Assembly (NCBI GenBank): GCA_002448875.1
Contig: DKAS01000215.1
Coordinates: 10,637-24,606, forward strand
Length of the DNA stretch: 13,970 nucleotides
Reading direction: 5' to 3'
Source: Proteobacteria bacterium UBA6920
Lineage (GTDB): Bacteria > Pseudomonadota > Gammaproteobacteria > SG8-11
The notes beneath the pieces are model-generated. The model was given only the letters and a program-made list of their open reading frames with translations. It ran no database searches and was not told the origin of the DNA. How positions within the stretch are numbered: the stretch's first letter is position 1; the number at the start of each line of letters is the position of its first letter. Below are positions 7,582-13,078 of the stretch, piece by piece. A program made the translations under genes and the position numbers.

Positions 7582-8160
7582 ATGGCAGCAACCCCTTCAA
7601 CCATGCTGAAACTGGGCACGCCGGCGCCGGACTTCGACCTGCCCGACACCGCCGGCCGGCGTGTGCGCCTGGCCGATTTCGCCGCCACCCCCGGCTTGCT
7701 GGTGATCTTCATGTGCAATCACTGTCCCTATGTCAAGCATCTGCGCGCTTCCCTGGCGACCGTCTGCCGCGAATTTCACAATCGCGGCCTGGGCGTGGTC
7801 GGCATCAACAGCAACGATGCGGAGAAATACCCGGCCGACGGACCGGAGCAGATGCGCGCGGAAGCGGCGGCGGCGGGTTACAGCTTCCCCTATCTGTACG
7901 ACGCCACCCAGGCGGTGGCCAAAGCCTATCGCGCCGCCTGCACACCGGATTTTTTTCTGTTCGATGCCGGGCAGCGCCTGGTTTATCGCGGCCAGTACGA
8001 TGCCAGCCGGCCGGGGAACACGCAAGCGGTCACCGGCAGCGACCTGCGCGCCGCGGTGGACGCGCTGCTGGCGGGCCGGCCGTTGCCGACGCAGCAGATC
8101 CCCAGCCTGGGCTGTAATATCAAGTGGCGGCCGGGCAACGAACCGGACTACTACGGATAA
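7582..8160 (+). CDS. Thioredoxin-fold redoxin (AhpC/TSA-like)
   Basis: A 192-residue thioredoxin-fold protein of the redoxin/AhpC-TSA type. The opening LGTPAPDFDLPDTAG (11-25) is typical. The active site is CNHC (45-48) in FMCNHCPYVKH, a CxxC redox pair. The cis-Pro is in CTPDFF (P122). The tail has PSLGCNIKWRPGNEPDY, with C178 conserved in this subgroup. No signal peptide is seen, so it probably acts in the cytoplasm as a thiol peroxidase or disulfide reductase; the substrate is not known. The start is set by GAGGTG 3-8 bp upstream; an in-frame ATG 45 bp earlier lacks a site. It ends directly at a strong hairpin terminator. Confidence 0.88.
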   Translation: MAATPSTMLKLGTPAPDFDLPDTAGRRVRLADFAATPGLLVIFMCNHCPYVKHLRASLATVCREFHNRGLGVVGINSNDAEKYPADGPEQMRAEAAAAGYSFPYLYDATQAVAKAYRAACTPDFFLFDAGQRLVYRGQYDASRPGNTQAVTGSDLRAAVDALLAGRPLPTQQIPSLGCNIKWRPGNEPDYYG

Positions 8161-8187
8161 AAAAAGGGGCGCAAGCGCCCCTTTTTC
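8161..8187. terminator. Bidirectional Rho-independent terminator
   Basis: GGGGCG (8166-8171), loop CAAG and CGCCCC (8176-8181) form a GC stem flanked by AAAAA on the left and TTTTT on the right, so it works on both strands. It overlaps the last base region of the redoxin gene stop and lies 20 bp from the stop of the convergent isomerase gene, ending transcription of both. Confidence 0.93.
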
Positions 8188-8206
8188 CGCGATGGTCGCG
8201 TGTCGC

Positions 8207-8917
8207 TTAGTGGGCCGGAGGCATCGGCACCGCGCCGGGACCAGCCGCCTGGATTTCCAGCAGTTCGATATCGAACACCAGGGTCGAGTTGGGACCGATG
8301 ATGTCACCGGCGCCGGCTTCACCGTAAGCCAGCTTGGCGGGAATGAATACCTGCCACTTGGAACCGACCTTCATCATCGGCAGAATTTCCTGCCAGCCCT
8401 TGATCACGCGATTGAGGGCGAAGGAAACCGGCTTACCGCGCTTGACCGAGCTGTCGAATTCCTTGCCATCGATCAGCGTGCCGGTGTAATGCACGGACAC
8501 GGTATCCGTCGGCCCCGGCTGCTTGCCGTCACCCGCCTTGATCACCTTATATTGGATGCCGCTGGCGGTTTCGGTGATACCGGACTTCTTCTTGTTGGCC
8601 TTGAGAAACTCCTCGCCGGCCTTCAGGTTCTTTTCGCCATCAGCCTTGCGACTGGCCTGCTGCTCGTCGCGCCGCTTGTTGAACGCCGCCTGCATATCGT
8701 CCATCGACAGCTGCGGCTGCTTGCCCGCCAGCACGTCGGCGATGGCTTCGCTTATCACTTTGACGTCGACATCCCCGGCTTCGCGCTTGATGGTATTGCC
8801 CAGCTGGAATCCCAGGGCGTAACTGAATTTCTGCGTGTCGCTTTTCAGTTCAGCGGCCTGCGCGCTCGCGGCGCCAACGGCCAGCACGGCGGCCATGATT
8901 AAAGCTTGCTTTGACAT
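8207..8917 (-). CDS. FKBP-type peptidyl-prolyl isomerase, FkpA/Mip type
   Basis: A 236-residue periplasmic isomerase that speeds proline cis/trans turns and helps fold envelope proteins. A signal peptide (MSKQALIMAAVLAVGAASAQA) is followed by an N-terminal helical dimerisation region (about 27-112: FSYALGFQLG..., AAFNKRRDEQQASRK..., KAGEEFLKANKK). The FKBP domain follows (about 118-222) with VSVHYTGTLIDGKEFDSS (Y144, D155), VIKGWQEIL (W175), IPAKLAYGE and GPNSTLVFDIELL. The order and length match Mip/FkpA. The start at 8917 is chosen because GGAG lies 7 bp upstream and the signal peptide begins there; the frame stays open 19 codons further. The C-terminal tail is Pro/Ala rich. It lies 57 bp downstream of mtnC on the same strand, probably with its own promoter. 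Confidence 0.93.
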   Translation of the reverse strand: MSKQALIMAAVLAVGAASAQAAELKSDTQKFSYALGFQLGNTIKREAGDVDVKVISEAIADVLAGKQPQLSMDDMQAAFNKRRDEQQASRKADGEKNLKAGEEFLKANKKKSGITETASGIQYKVIKAGDGKQPGPTDTVSVHYTGTLIDGKEFDSSVKRGKPVSFALNRVIKGWQEILPMMKVGSKWQVFIPAKLAYGEAGAGDIIGPNSTLVFDIELLEIQAAGPGAVPMPPAH

Positions 8918-8940
8918 TGGTTTCTCCATCGGTTCAAGAA

Positions 8941-8965
8941 TAAAACGGCCCGCGGTTGCAGGCCG
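8941..8965 (-). terminator. Possible weak terminator after mtnC
   Basis: On the minus strand CGGCC (8965-8961), a 10 base loop and GGCCG (8950-8946) are followed by TTTTA (8945-8941). The stem is only 5 bp, so termination would be partial. It would separate mtnDC from the isomerase gene. Confidence 0.35.
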
Positions 8966-8974
8966 GCACAACAA

Positions 8975-9664
8975 TCAACCTTGCAGGCGACGCAGATCGA
9001 TGGCGTCGAAATCCGCCGCCGCCGGATAGAGCCCGCCCGCGGGCGCGCCCTCCCGCGTCAGCTGTATCACCTGCATGCCGGCGTCGCGGGCGGCCGCGAG
9101 TTCAGCATCGATATCCGAAAGAAAGAGGATCTCGCGCGCCGGCAGGGACAAGGCCTGGGCGATGGCAAGATAGGATCGCGCTTCCTTTTTGCCGCCGATG
9201 TTGGTATCGAAATAACCGCTGAATAAGCCGGTCAGATCGCCGTATTCGGTATGGGCGAAAAGCAGTTTCTGCGCCTGCACCGATCCCGAGGAATAGACGT
9301 AGAGGCGTATTCCCGCCTGCCACCAGGCGCGCAGGCATCGTACCGCATCGGCGTAGACATGACCATGGAAATCACCGGCGGCATAACCCTGCTCCCAGAT
9401 CATGCCCTGCAGCGCCTTCAACGGTGTCGCCTTGCGGTCTTCGTCTATCCAGCGCTGCAGCAACGCCACCACCTGTTGCGGCTCATTGGCAATGCCGCCC
9501 TCGGCCGCCGCCGCCGCCAGCAGGCGCGCCACGTCCGCTTGTTCACTCTGGCGCTGCACGAAGCCCGGGAGCTGAGCCCGGGCGTAGGGAAACAGCACGT
9601 CCTTGACGAATGACAGGGAACTGGTGGTGCCTTCGATATCGGTGACGATGGCGCTCAGGGTCAT
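8975..9664 (-). CDS. mtnC: Enolase-phosphatase / acireductone synthase MtnC
   Basis: A 229-residue HAD-superfamily enzyme of the methionine salvage pathway. It enolises and dephosphorylates 2,3-diketo-5-methylthiopentyl-1-phosphate to give acireductone. The HAD motifs are clear: motif I DIEGTT (9-14) with nucleophile D9 and Glu11 in the form special to MtnC, motif II YSSGSV (124-129), the motif III Lys in GGKKEA (157-162), and motif IV LSDIDAEL (182-189). The length is normal and the protein is cytoplasmic, with no signal. Its ATG overlaps the TGA of mtnD by 4 bp (ATGA), so it is translationally coupled to the next enzyme of the pathway. Confidence 0.97.
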   Translation of the reverse strand: MTLSAIVTDIEGTTSSLSFVKDVLFPYARAQLPGFVQRQSEQADVARLLAAAAAEGGIANEPQQVVALLQRWIDEDRKATPLKALQGMIWEQGYAAGDFHGHVYADAVRCLRAWWQAGIRLYVYSSGSVQAQKLLFAHTEYGDLTGLFSGYFDTNIGGKKEARSYLAIAQALSLPAREILFLSDIDAELAAARDAGMQVIQLTREGAPAGGLYPAAADFDAIDLRRLQG

Positions 9665-10209
9665 TGAAACTGTTCGAAGGTCGGAAAACGGCTGCCGATC
9701 TTGTCACCGGTGTATTTCGCCACCCAGCCCTCCGGCGTGGTGAACAGGCGGATGCATTTGAAACGGGGGTTCTCCCCCATGTCGAACCAGTGGGTGGTAT
9801 TGGCCGGCACGCTGATCAGATCACCGCGCTCGCACATGATGCCGTATACCTTGTCGCCCTGGTGAATGTAAAACAGGCCTTTGCCGTCGACGAAAAAACG
9901 CACTTCGAAATCCGAATGGGTGTGCTCGTCCAGGAATTTGGCGCGCAGCGCTTTCTTGTCCGGATGCTCGGGGGTGAGCGCGACCACATCGGCCGACTGA
10001 AAACTGTATTCTTTCATCAGAGCATCAACCGATTCGCGGTATGCGGCGATGATTTCGTCATTGCTCATGCCATCGCTCAATTTCCGATTGGCTTGCCAGC
10101 GCTCGAAACGCACCCCGATGCCGTGCAGACGGGTGGCAATGGCATCAAAATTCTCTATGGTTTCCTTGGCCTTGGTGTCATTGGCATTGTAGATTCGCAG
10201 CATGCTCAT
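9661..10209 (-). CDS. mtnD: Acireductone dioxygenase MtnD
   Basis: A 182-residue cupin enzyme of methionine salvage. With Fe(II) it splits acireductone with O2 into formate and 4-methylthio-2-oxobutanoate, the direct precursor of methionine; with Ni(II) the known family gives an off-pathway CO-producing reaction. The metal ligands H96, H98, E102 (in HTHSDFE) and H140 (in NTTHWFD) are all present and numbered exactly as in the Klebsiella enzyme. The start is supported by AAGGAG 8 bp upstream; an in-frame ATG two codons later is possible. It is the first gene of the mtnD-mtnC unit. No mtnA, mtnB or mtnK is in the window, so the rest of the pathway must lie elsewhere. Confidence 0.97.
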   Translation of the reverse strand: MSMLRIYNANDTKAKETIENFDAIATRLHGIGVRFERWQANRKLSDGMSNDEIIAAYRESVDALMKEYSFQSADVVALTPEHPDKKALRAKFLDEHTHSDFEVRFFVDGKGLFYIHQGDKVYGIMCERGDLISVPANTTHWFDMGENPRFKCIRLFTTPEGWVAKYTGDKIGSRFPTFEQFQ

Positions 10210-10290
10210 AAGTATTTCTCCTTAAATTGCGGGGCGCGGGTCCGGTTGCTAAGTACGACTTAAGACGACTAACGTATATAAGATAGCCAT

Positions 10291-10296
10291 ATTATA
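10291..10296 (-). promoter_or_regulatory. Candidate -10 box for mtnDC
   Basis: On the minus strand this reads a perfect TATAAT, about 80 bp before the mtnD ATG, in an AT-rich patch. The -35 at 17 bp (CGGGCA) is poor, so an activator or another start is possible. Confidence 0.35.
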
Positions 10297-10485
10297 CGCA
10301 TAGCCATAATATATGCCCGGTCGCCACTAGCCGACCCTGAACAATTACTGACCTGCGCCGCCTGCGGAATCTGCTGCTGCCTGACCACGGCAGACCTGTC
10401 CCCCGACAAGCGACGCGGGAAGACTCTAACACTTTTTACTCGAACAAGCAGCGGTACTATGCACGGTATAAGATATATTCAAAAT

Positions 10486-10502
10486 GCTTGTTATTGACAA
10501 GC
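10486..10502. promoter_or_regulatory. Palindrome GCTTGT-N5-ACAAGC over the -35 box
   Basis: GCTTGT (10486-10491), a 5 bp spacer TATTG and ACAAGC (10497-10502) form a perfect 6 bp inverted repeat that contains the -35 hexamer of the globin promoter. A regulator bound here would block RNA polymerase. The half-sites look a little like FNR/Dnr sites (TTGAT-N4-ATCAA) but the spacing and bases do not fit, so the protein is unknown. Confidence 0.45.
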
Positions 10503-10522
10503 GCAGGAAGCGATGGTCTAAT
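10494..10522 (+). promoter_or_regulatory. Sigma70 promoter of the globin-reductase operon
   Basis: A perfect -35 TTGACA (10494-10499), an optimal 17 bp spacer and a -10 TCTAAT (10517-10522, 5/6). The predicted start is near 10529, giving a leader of about 100 bases. A promoter this strong next to an operator suggests it is normally held off by a repressor. Confidence 0.8.
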
Positions 10523-10524
10523 GC

Positions 10525-10551
10525 CGAACATGTATTTCATATACATTTTCG
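10525..10551. promoter_or_regulatory. NsrR-like operator (ATGTAT-N5-ATACAT)
   Basis: The core ATGTATTTCATATACAT (10530-10546) is a perfect 6 bp inverted repeat with 5 bp between arms. It extends outward to CGAA...TTCG, so arms pair at 10 of 11 positions over 27 bp. The form ATGYAT-N5-ATRCAT is the known binding pattern of NsrR, the nitric-oxide-sensing Rrf2-family repressor that controls hmp and other NO-defence genes. It lies right over the predicted transcription start, the position expected of a repressor. NsrR binding itself is inference; no nsrR gene is in the window. Confidence 0.7.
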
Positions 10552-10630
10552 ACTAAAGCGCTAAACAATTATTGGCTTACGTTTGGGCGTAGTTGTTGGG
10601 TAAAACAGAGTAGATAAAAGGAGAGTTGTT

Positions 10631-11017
10631 ATGGGTGCGATTCCAGCAGGACAGTCGTTGTACGAACGTTTGGGTGGCGAAGCCGCGGTAAACGCCGCCG
10701 TCGATATTTTCTATCGCAAGGTATTGGCCGACGACCGCATCAATTACTTTTTTGAAGGCGTTGACATGGACAAGCAGGCGGCCAAGCAGAAGGCCTTCCT
10801 GACGTTCGCTTTCGGTGGCCCCAATCAATACAGCGGCAAGGACATGCGCGTAGGCCATCGTCACCTGGTGCAGAAGCTGGGCCTGAGCGATGTGCACTTT
10901 GACGCCGTCGTGGAAAACCTGGCCGCGGTTCTGACCGAGCTGGGCGTCAGCGGCGACATGATCCAGGAAGTGGCCGCGATCGCGGAAACCGTACGCAACG
11001 ACGTACTGGATCGTTAA
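10631..11017 (+). CDS. glbN: Group 1 truncated haemoglobin (GlbN-like)
   Basis: A 128-residue truncated (2/2) haemoglobin of group 1, a cytoplasmic haem protein that binds O2 and NO; many members act as NO dioxygenases turning NO to nitrate. The family pattern is clear: SLYERLGGEAAV (9-20), FYRKVLADDRINYFF (27-41), AFLTFAFGGP (55-64), HFDAVVENL (89-97). Compared with cyanobacterial GlbN as I recall it, the key residues line up with a constant offset of 6: proximal His F8 = H76, Tyr B10 = Y28, Gln E7 = Q49, Gln E11 = Q53. Position E10, His in GlbN, is Lys52, and the C-terminal His that links to haem in GlbN is absent. The start has AGGAG about 8 bp upstream. It leads a two-gene operon with its probable reductase, under an NsrR-like operator. 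Confidence 0.95.
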   Translation: MGAIPAGQSLYERLGGEAAVNAAVDIFYRKVLADDRINYFFEGVDMDKQAAKQKAFLTFAFGGPNQYSGKDMRVGHRHLVQKLGLSDVHFDAVVENLAAVLTELGVSGDMIQEVAAIAETVRNDVLDR

Positions 11018-11040
11018 CCTTAGCCTGGGACGGAGACACC

Positions 11041-12123
11041 ATGCCCGATATCACCTTTCGGGGGCAGACCTATACCGCTCTGCCTGCGGAATCCGTGCTC
11101 GACGCGTTGACCCGCCACGGTGTCTCCGTTCCCTGCTCCTGCCGTAACGGCGTGTGCCAGACCTGCACCATGAAAGCCGAAAAAGGCGCGCCACCGGCAG
11201 CCGCGCAGGAAGGACTGCGCGACAATCTCAAACAGGCGGGCTATTTCCTCGCCTGCATGTGTAAACCGCAAGCGGACATGACCGTGGCCCTGCCCACGGA
11301 AGTGATCGAACCGCGGATCAGCGCCCAGGTCAGCGAAAAAAGCGAACTGCGGCCCAATATTCTGCGCCTGCGCCTGCGCGCGCAGGCACCCTTTCTGTTC
11401 CGCGGCGGACAATTCATCAATCTGTATCATCCCGACGGCAGCGTGCGCAGCTATTCCATTGCCAGCGCCTCCCTGGGCGAATCCAGCATCGAACTGCATG
11501 TGCGCATCATTCTCGGGGGCAAGGTATCCGGCTGGCTGGCCGCCGACGTCCATGTGGGCGACAGCGTGACCCTGGGCGGCCCGCACGGCGACTGCTATTA
11601 CCAGTGCAGCACCCTGGACCAGCCTTTGCTGCTGATCGGCACCGGCACCGGCCTGGCGCCTCTGCTGGCGGTGATCAAGGACGCCTTGCTGCAGGGCCAT
11701 CGCGGCCCCATTCATTTGTTCCACGGCGGCCGTACCGCCGCCGATCTGTACCTGATCAAGGAAATGCGCGCACTGGCGCAAGCGAACGCGAATCTCAGCT
11801 ATACACCGTGCGTGGTGGAAAATACGGCGCAGGACGCGGGCTACGCGCTGGGCTCGCCCGCGGATGTGGCGCTGGCCACTTATAAAGACCTAAAGGGAGT
11901 ACGCGTGCACCTGTGCGGCAACCCGGACATGGTGCGCTCGTGCAAGCGCAAAGCCTTCTTGGCCGGTGCCGCGCTGAAGGAAATTCACACCGACCCCTTC
12001 GAGGCGGCCGGTGGTGCTGTCAAACCGCAAGCGGCTGACGCCGCCGCCCCACAAGCGTTGCAAATCCCAGACCGCTCAGCAGCAGCCAAAGCGCCGCAGG
12101 CAGCGGCACAACCTGCGTACTGA
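11041..12123 (+). CDS. 2Fe-2S ferredoxin-FAD-NAD(P)H reductase, probable globin reductase
   Basis: A 360-residue electron-transfer flavoprotein. Residues 1-88 are a plant-type ferredoxin with cluster ligands C34, C39, C42 (C-x4-C-x2-C) and C72. Residues about 90-185 are the FAD barrel with the flavin motif RSYS (136-139). Residues about 193-322 are the NAD(P) domain with GTGTGLAP (200-207) and CGNPDMV (292-298). This layout matches oxygenase reductases such as the BenC/phenol hydroxylase P5 class. No oxygenase is nearby; the globin gene is 23 bp upstream, so the likely job is to re-reduce the globin haem, as the reductase half of flavohaemoglobin does. The start has GGAG 6 bp upstream. The conserved fold ends near FEAA (320-323); a 37-residue Ala/Gln/Pro-rich tail follows, which overlaps the convergent gene by 104 bp. 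Confidence 0.93.
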   Translation: MPDITFRGQTYTALPAESVLDALTRHGVSVPCSCRNGVCQTCTMKAEKGAPPAAAQEGLRDNLKQAGYFLACMCKPQADMTVALPTEVIEPRISAQVSEKSELRPNILRLRLRAQAPFLFRGGQFINLYHPDGSVRSYSIASASLGESSIELHVRIILGGKVSGWLAADVHVGDSVTLGGPHGDCYYQCSTLDQPLLLIGTGTGLAPLLAVIKDALLQGHRGPIHLFHGGRTAADLYLIKEMRALAQANANLSYTPCVVENTAQDAGYALGSPADVALATYKDLKGVRVHLCGNPDMVRSCKRKAFLAGAALKEIHTDPFEAAGGAVKPQAADAAAPQALQIPDRSAAAKAPQAAAQPAY

Positions 12124-12730
12124 CCACACTGCCGGAAAACAGGCGAGTACTGACAAACGGCTTGGTCGGATCATCTTCATTGGCGCGGAAATTCAGATTG
12201 AAGCTGCCGGCGAACAGCGCCAGCGGATCAATGCCGTAGAAGGCCAGCAAATCATTGTTGGCCGTATTGCTGAACGACCCGGCAGCCACCAGTAATTCGA
12301 AGGTCCTGGTTTCCACCTTGGTGACATCGGCGCTATTGAAGGTGCCGCTCAACAGCGTGCCATGCACATCGGGTATGTTGTCGCCGTTGACGTCCAGATT
12401 GCCGGTAATGGTGAAGCTGCCGCCGCCGGCAAATTCCCACGCTCCCGTGGCACTGGTGACGATATTGCCGGTGGTGAAATTCAGCATGCACCCACGGCAC
12501 ACCAGACTGGTGCCGTCATTGGCTACCGTCCCGCTGCCCAGCAGACCATCGATACTGATGTTCGTCCCCACCAGGCCACCGGTGCTGCGGCTGTAAGTGA
12601 TAGTGCCGCCCGTTGGCGCGGCGATCTGGAACTCCAGCACCGACGCGGCTTGCGACTGCGCGGCAAAACCAAAAATTCCCAGAGCTACGGTGAAAGCGAA
12701 GAAACGAGAAACCCCTGACATCATTGTCAT
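12020..12730 (-). CDS. VPLPA-CTERM (PEP-CTERM type) sorted exported protein
   Basis: A 236-residue exported protein. A Sec signal peptide (cleavage near AQSQAAS, about residue 29) is followed by a Gly/Thr/Ser-rich beta domain with C78 and C81 (CRGC) and an EF-hand-like Asp loop, NLDVNGDNIPDVHG (111-124). The C-terminus is a sorting signal: VPLPAALWLLLSG (208-220), a hydrophobic helix, then GRRRQ. This is the VPLPA variant of PEP-CTERM, processed by an exosortase/EpsH system and usually tied to exopolysaccharide or biofilm matrix. No exosortase gene is in the window. The start has GGAG about 8 bp upstream; MTMM gives two later ATG choices. Its 3' end overlaps the convergent reductase gene by 104 bp. 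Confidence 0.88.
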   Translation of the reverse strand: MTMMSGVSRFFAFTVALGIFGFAAQSQAASVLEFQIAAPTGGTITYSRSTGGLVGTNISIDGLLGSGTVANDGTSLVCRGCMLNFTTGNIVTSATGAWEFAGGGSFTITGNLDVNGDNIPDVHGTLLSGTFNSADVTKVETRTFELLVAAGSFSNTANNDLLAFYGIDPLALFAGSFNLNFRANEDDPTKPFVSTRLFSGSVVSTQVVPLPAALWLLLSGLGFATLVGRRRQPLAV

Positions 12731-12835
12731 GACAGCGTCTCCAAAAAGTTGAATTTATTATTCCATGACACGGTGATGAGTACTGCGGACAGCCAGGATA
12801 CGGCCAGAACCCATGACGGTGTGCGTGCGGTTCTC

Positions 12836-12857
12836 TCACACTATTGCAACCGTGTGA
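12836..12857. repeat. Inverted repeat TCACAC-N10-GTGTGA
   Basis: Perfect 6 bp arms, 10 bp apart, about 105 bp upstream of the CTERM gene start. The half-sites recall CRP (TGTGA/TCACA) but face the opposite way. The right half with the following TCTCAC gives a CRP-like order with a 5 bp spacer instead of 6. A regulator site or leader hairpin is possible. Confidence 0.35.
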
Positions 12858-12875
12858 CAATCTCACGCGGGGCCA

Positions 12876-12884
12876 ATCATAACA
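12876..12884 (-). promoter_or_regulatory. Candidate extended -10 promoter for the CTERM gene
   Basis: On the minus strand this reads TGTTATGAT, an extended -10 (TGn plus TATGAT, 5/6). No good -35 is seen, which extended -10 promoters can tolerate. The leader would be about 140 bases. Confidence 0.35.
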
Positions 12885-12945
12885 CGCAAAGGAGTTTCTT
12901 CTACAATCATTTTCTCGTTTTAAACGTGGCTAAAACAGGCATTAT

Positions 12946-12986
12946 CGATGAATCTTTTTGTTTGATTCCACGAAAATATTCATCGT
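12946..12986. repeat. Hairpin with 8 bp arms CGATGAAT/ATTCATCG
   Basis: CGATGAAT (12946-12953) and ATTCATCG (12979-12986) are exact inverted repeats with 25 bases between, and T-rich/A-rich inner flanks that can extend the pairing. It lies about 95 bp past the stop of the SNF2-type gene and may form its mRNA 3' end, though no terminal T-run follows. Confidence 0.4.
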
Positions 12987-13078
12987 TAACAGGCAACACG
13001 CCAAAAGTACTCTGATCGCGCATCAATTCAGCGTTGCGACCGCAGCTGCGGATTCGAAACAAATTATTTTAAATACAA

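Larger units (their letters stand above)
10210..10630. other. Divergent regulatory region between mtnD and the globin gene
   Basis: This 421 bp gap holds no supported gene. The mtnD side has a palindrome TAAGT-ACG-ACTTA (10250-10262), a near-direct repeat ACGACTTAAG/ACGACTAACG (10255-10274), and an AT-rich patch with two ATAGCCATA copies (10283-10291, 10300-10308) 17 bp apart. The middle (10315-10440) is GC rich, with no clear signal. The globin side carries the promoter and operators listed separately. One plus-strand frame in the middle reads a Cys-rich CAACGICCC stretch but has no start codon. Confidence 0.6.
12731..13078. other. AT-rich intergenic region upstream of the CTERM gene
   Basis: This 348 bp spacer is visibly more AT-rich than the genes around it. 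It holds the leader of the CTERM gene, an inverted repeat TCACAC/GTGTGA (12836-12857), a long-arm hairpin (12946-12986) and a perfect palindrome CCGCAGCTGCGG (13040-13051). An 88-codon plus-strand frame at 12749-13015 has no ribosome binding site and no family look, so I do not call it a gene. Confidence 0.6.

Noticed and set aside
7597..8322. Frames antisense to the redoxin gene and crossing the terminator
   Set aside because: They run through a strong hairpin terminator and have no protein-family look.
10334..10490. A Cys-rich plus-strand reading (CAACGICCC) in the mtnD-globin spacer
   Set aside because: No ATG, GTG or TTG start with a ribosome binding site precedes it; stops close the frame upstream.
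10488..10501. FNR/Dnr box at the globin promoter
   Set aside because: The palindrome TTGT-N5-ACAA differs from TTGAT-N4-ATCAA in bases and spacing.
11020..11781. A 253-codon minus-strand frame inside the reductase gene
   Set aside because: Antisense shadow of the ferredoxin/FAD domains; no ribosome binding site or domain.
12841..12862. A sigma54-like TTGTCAC...TTGC upstream of the CTERM gene
   Set aside because: The spacing between the -24 and -12 elements is one base short and the GG of the -24 box is missing.
12852..12866. A CRP-like TGTGA...TCAC site
   Set aside because: The spacer is 5 bp instead of 6 and the second half is incomplete.
12749..13015. An 88-codon plus-strand frame in the AT-rich spacer
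   Set aside because: No Shine-Dalgarno, no recognisable composition, and it covers the likely promoter of the CTERM gene.
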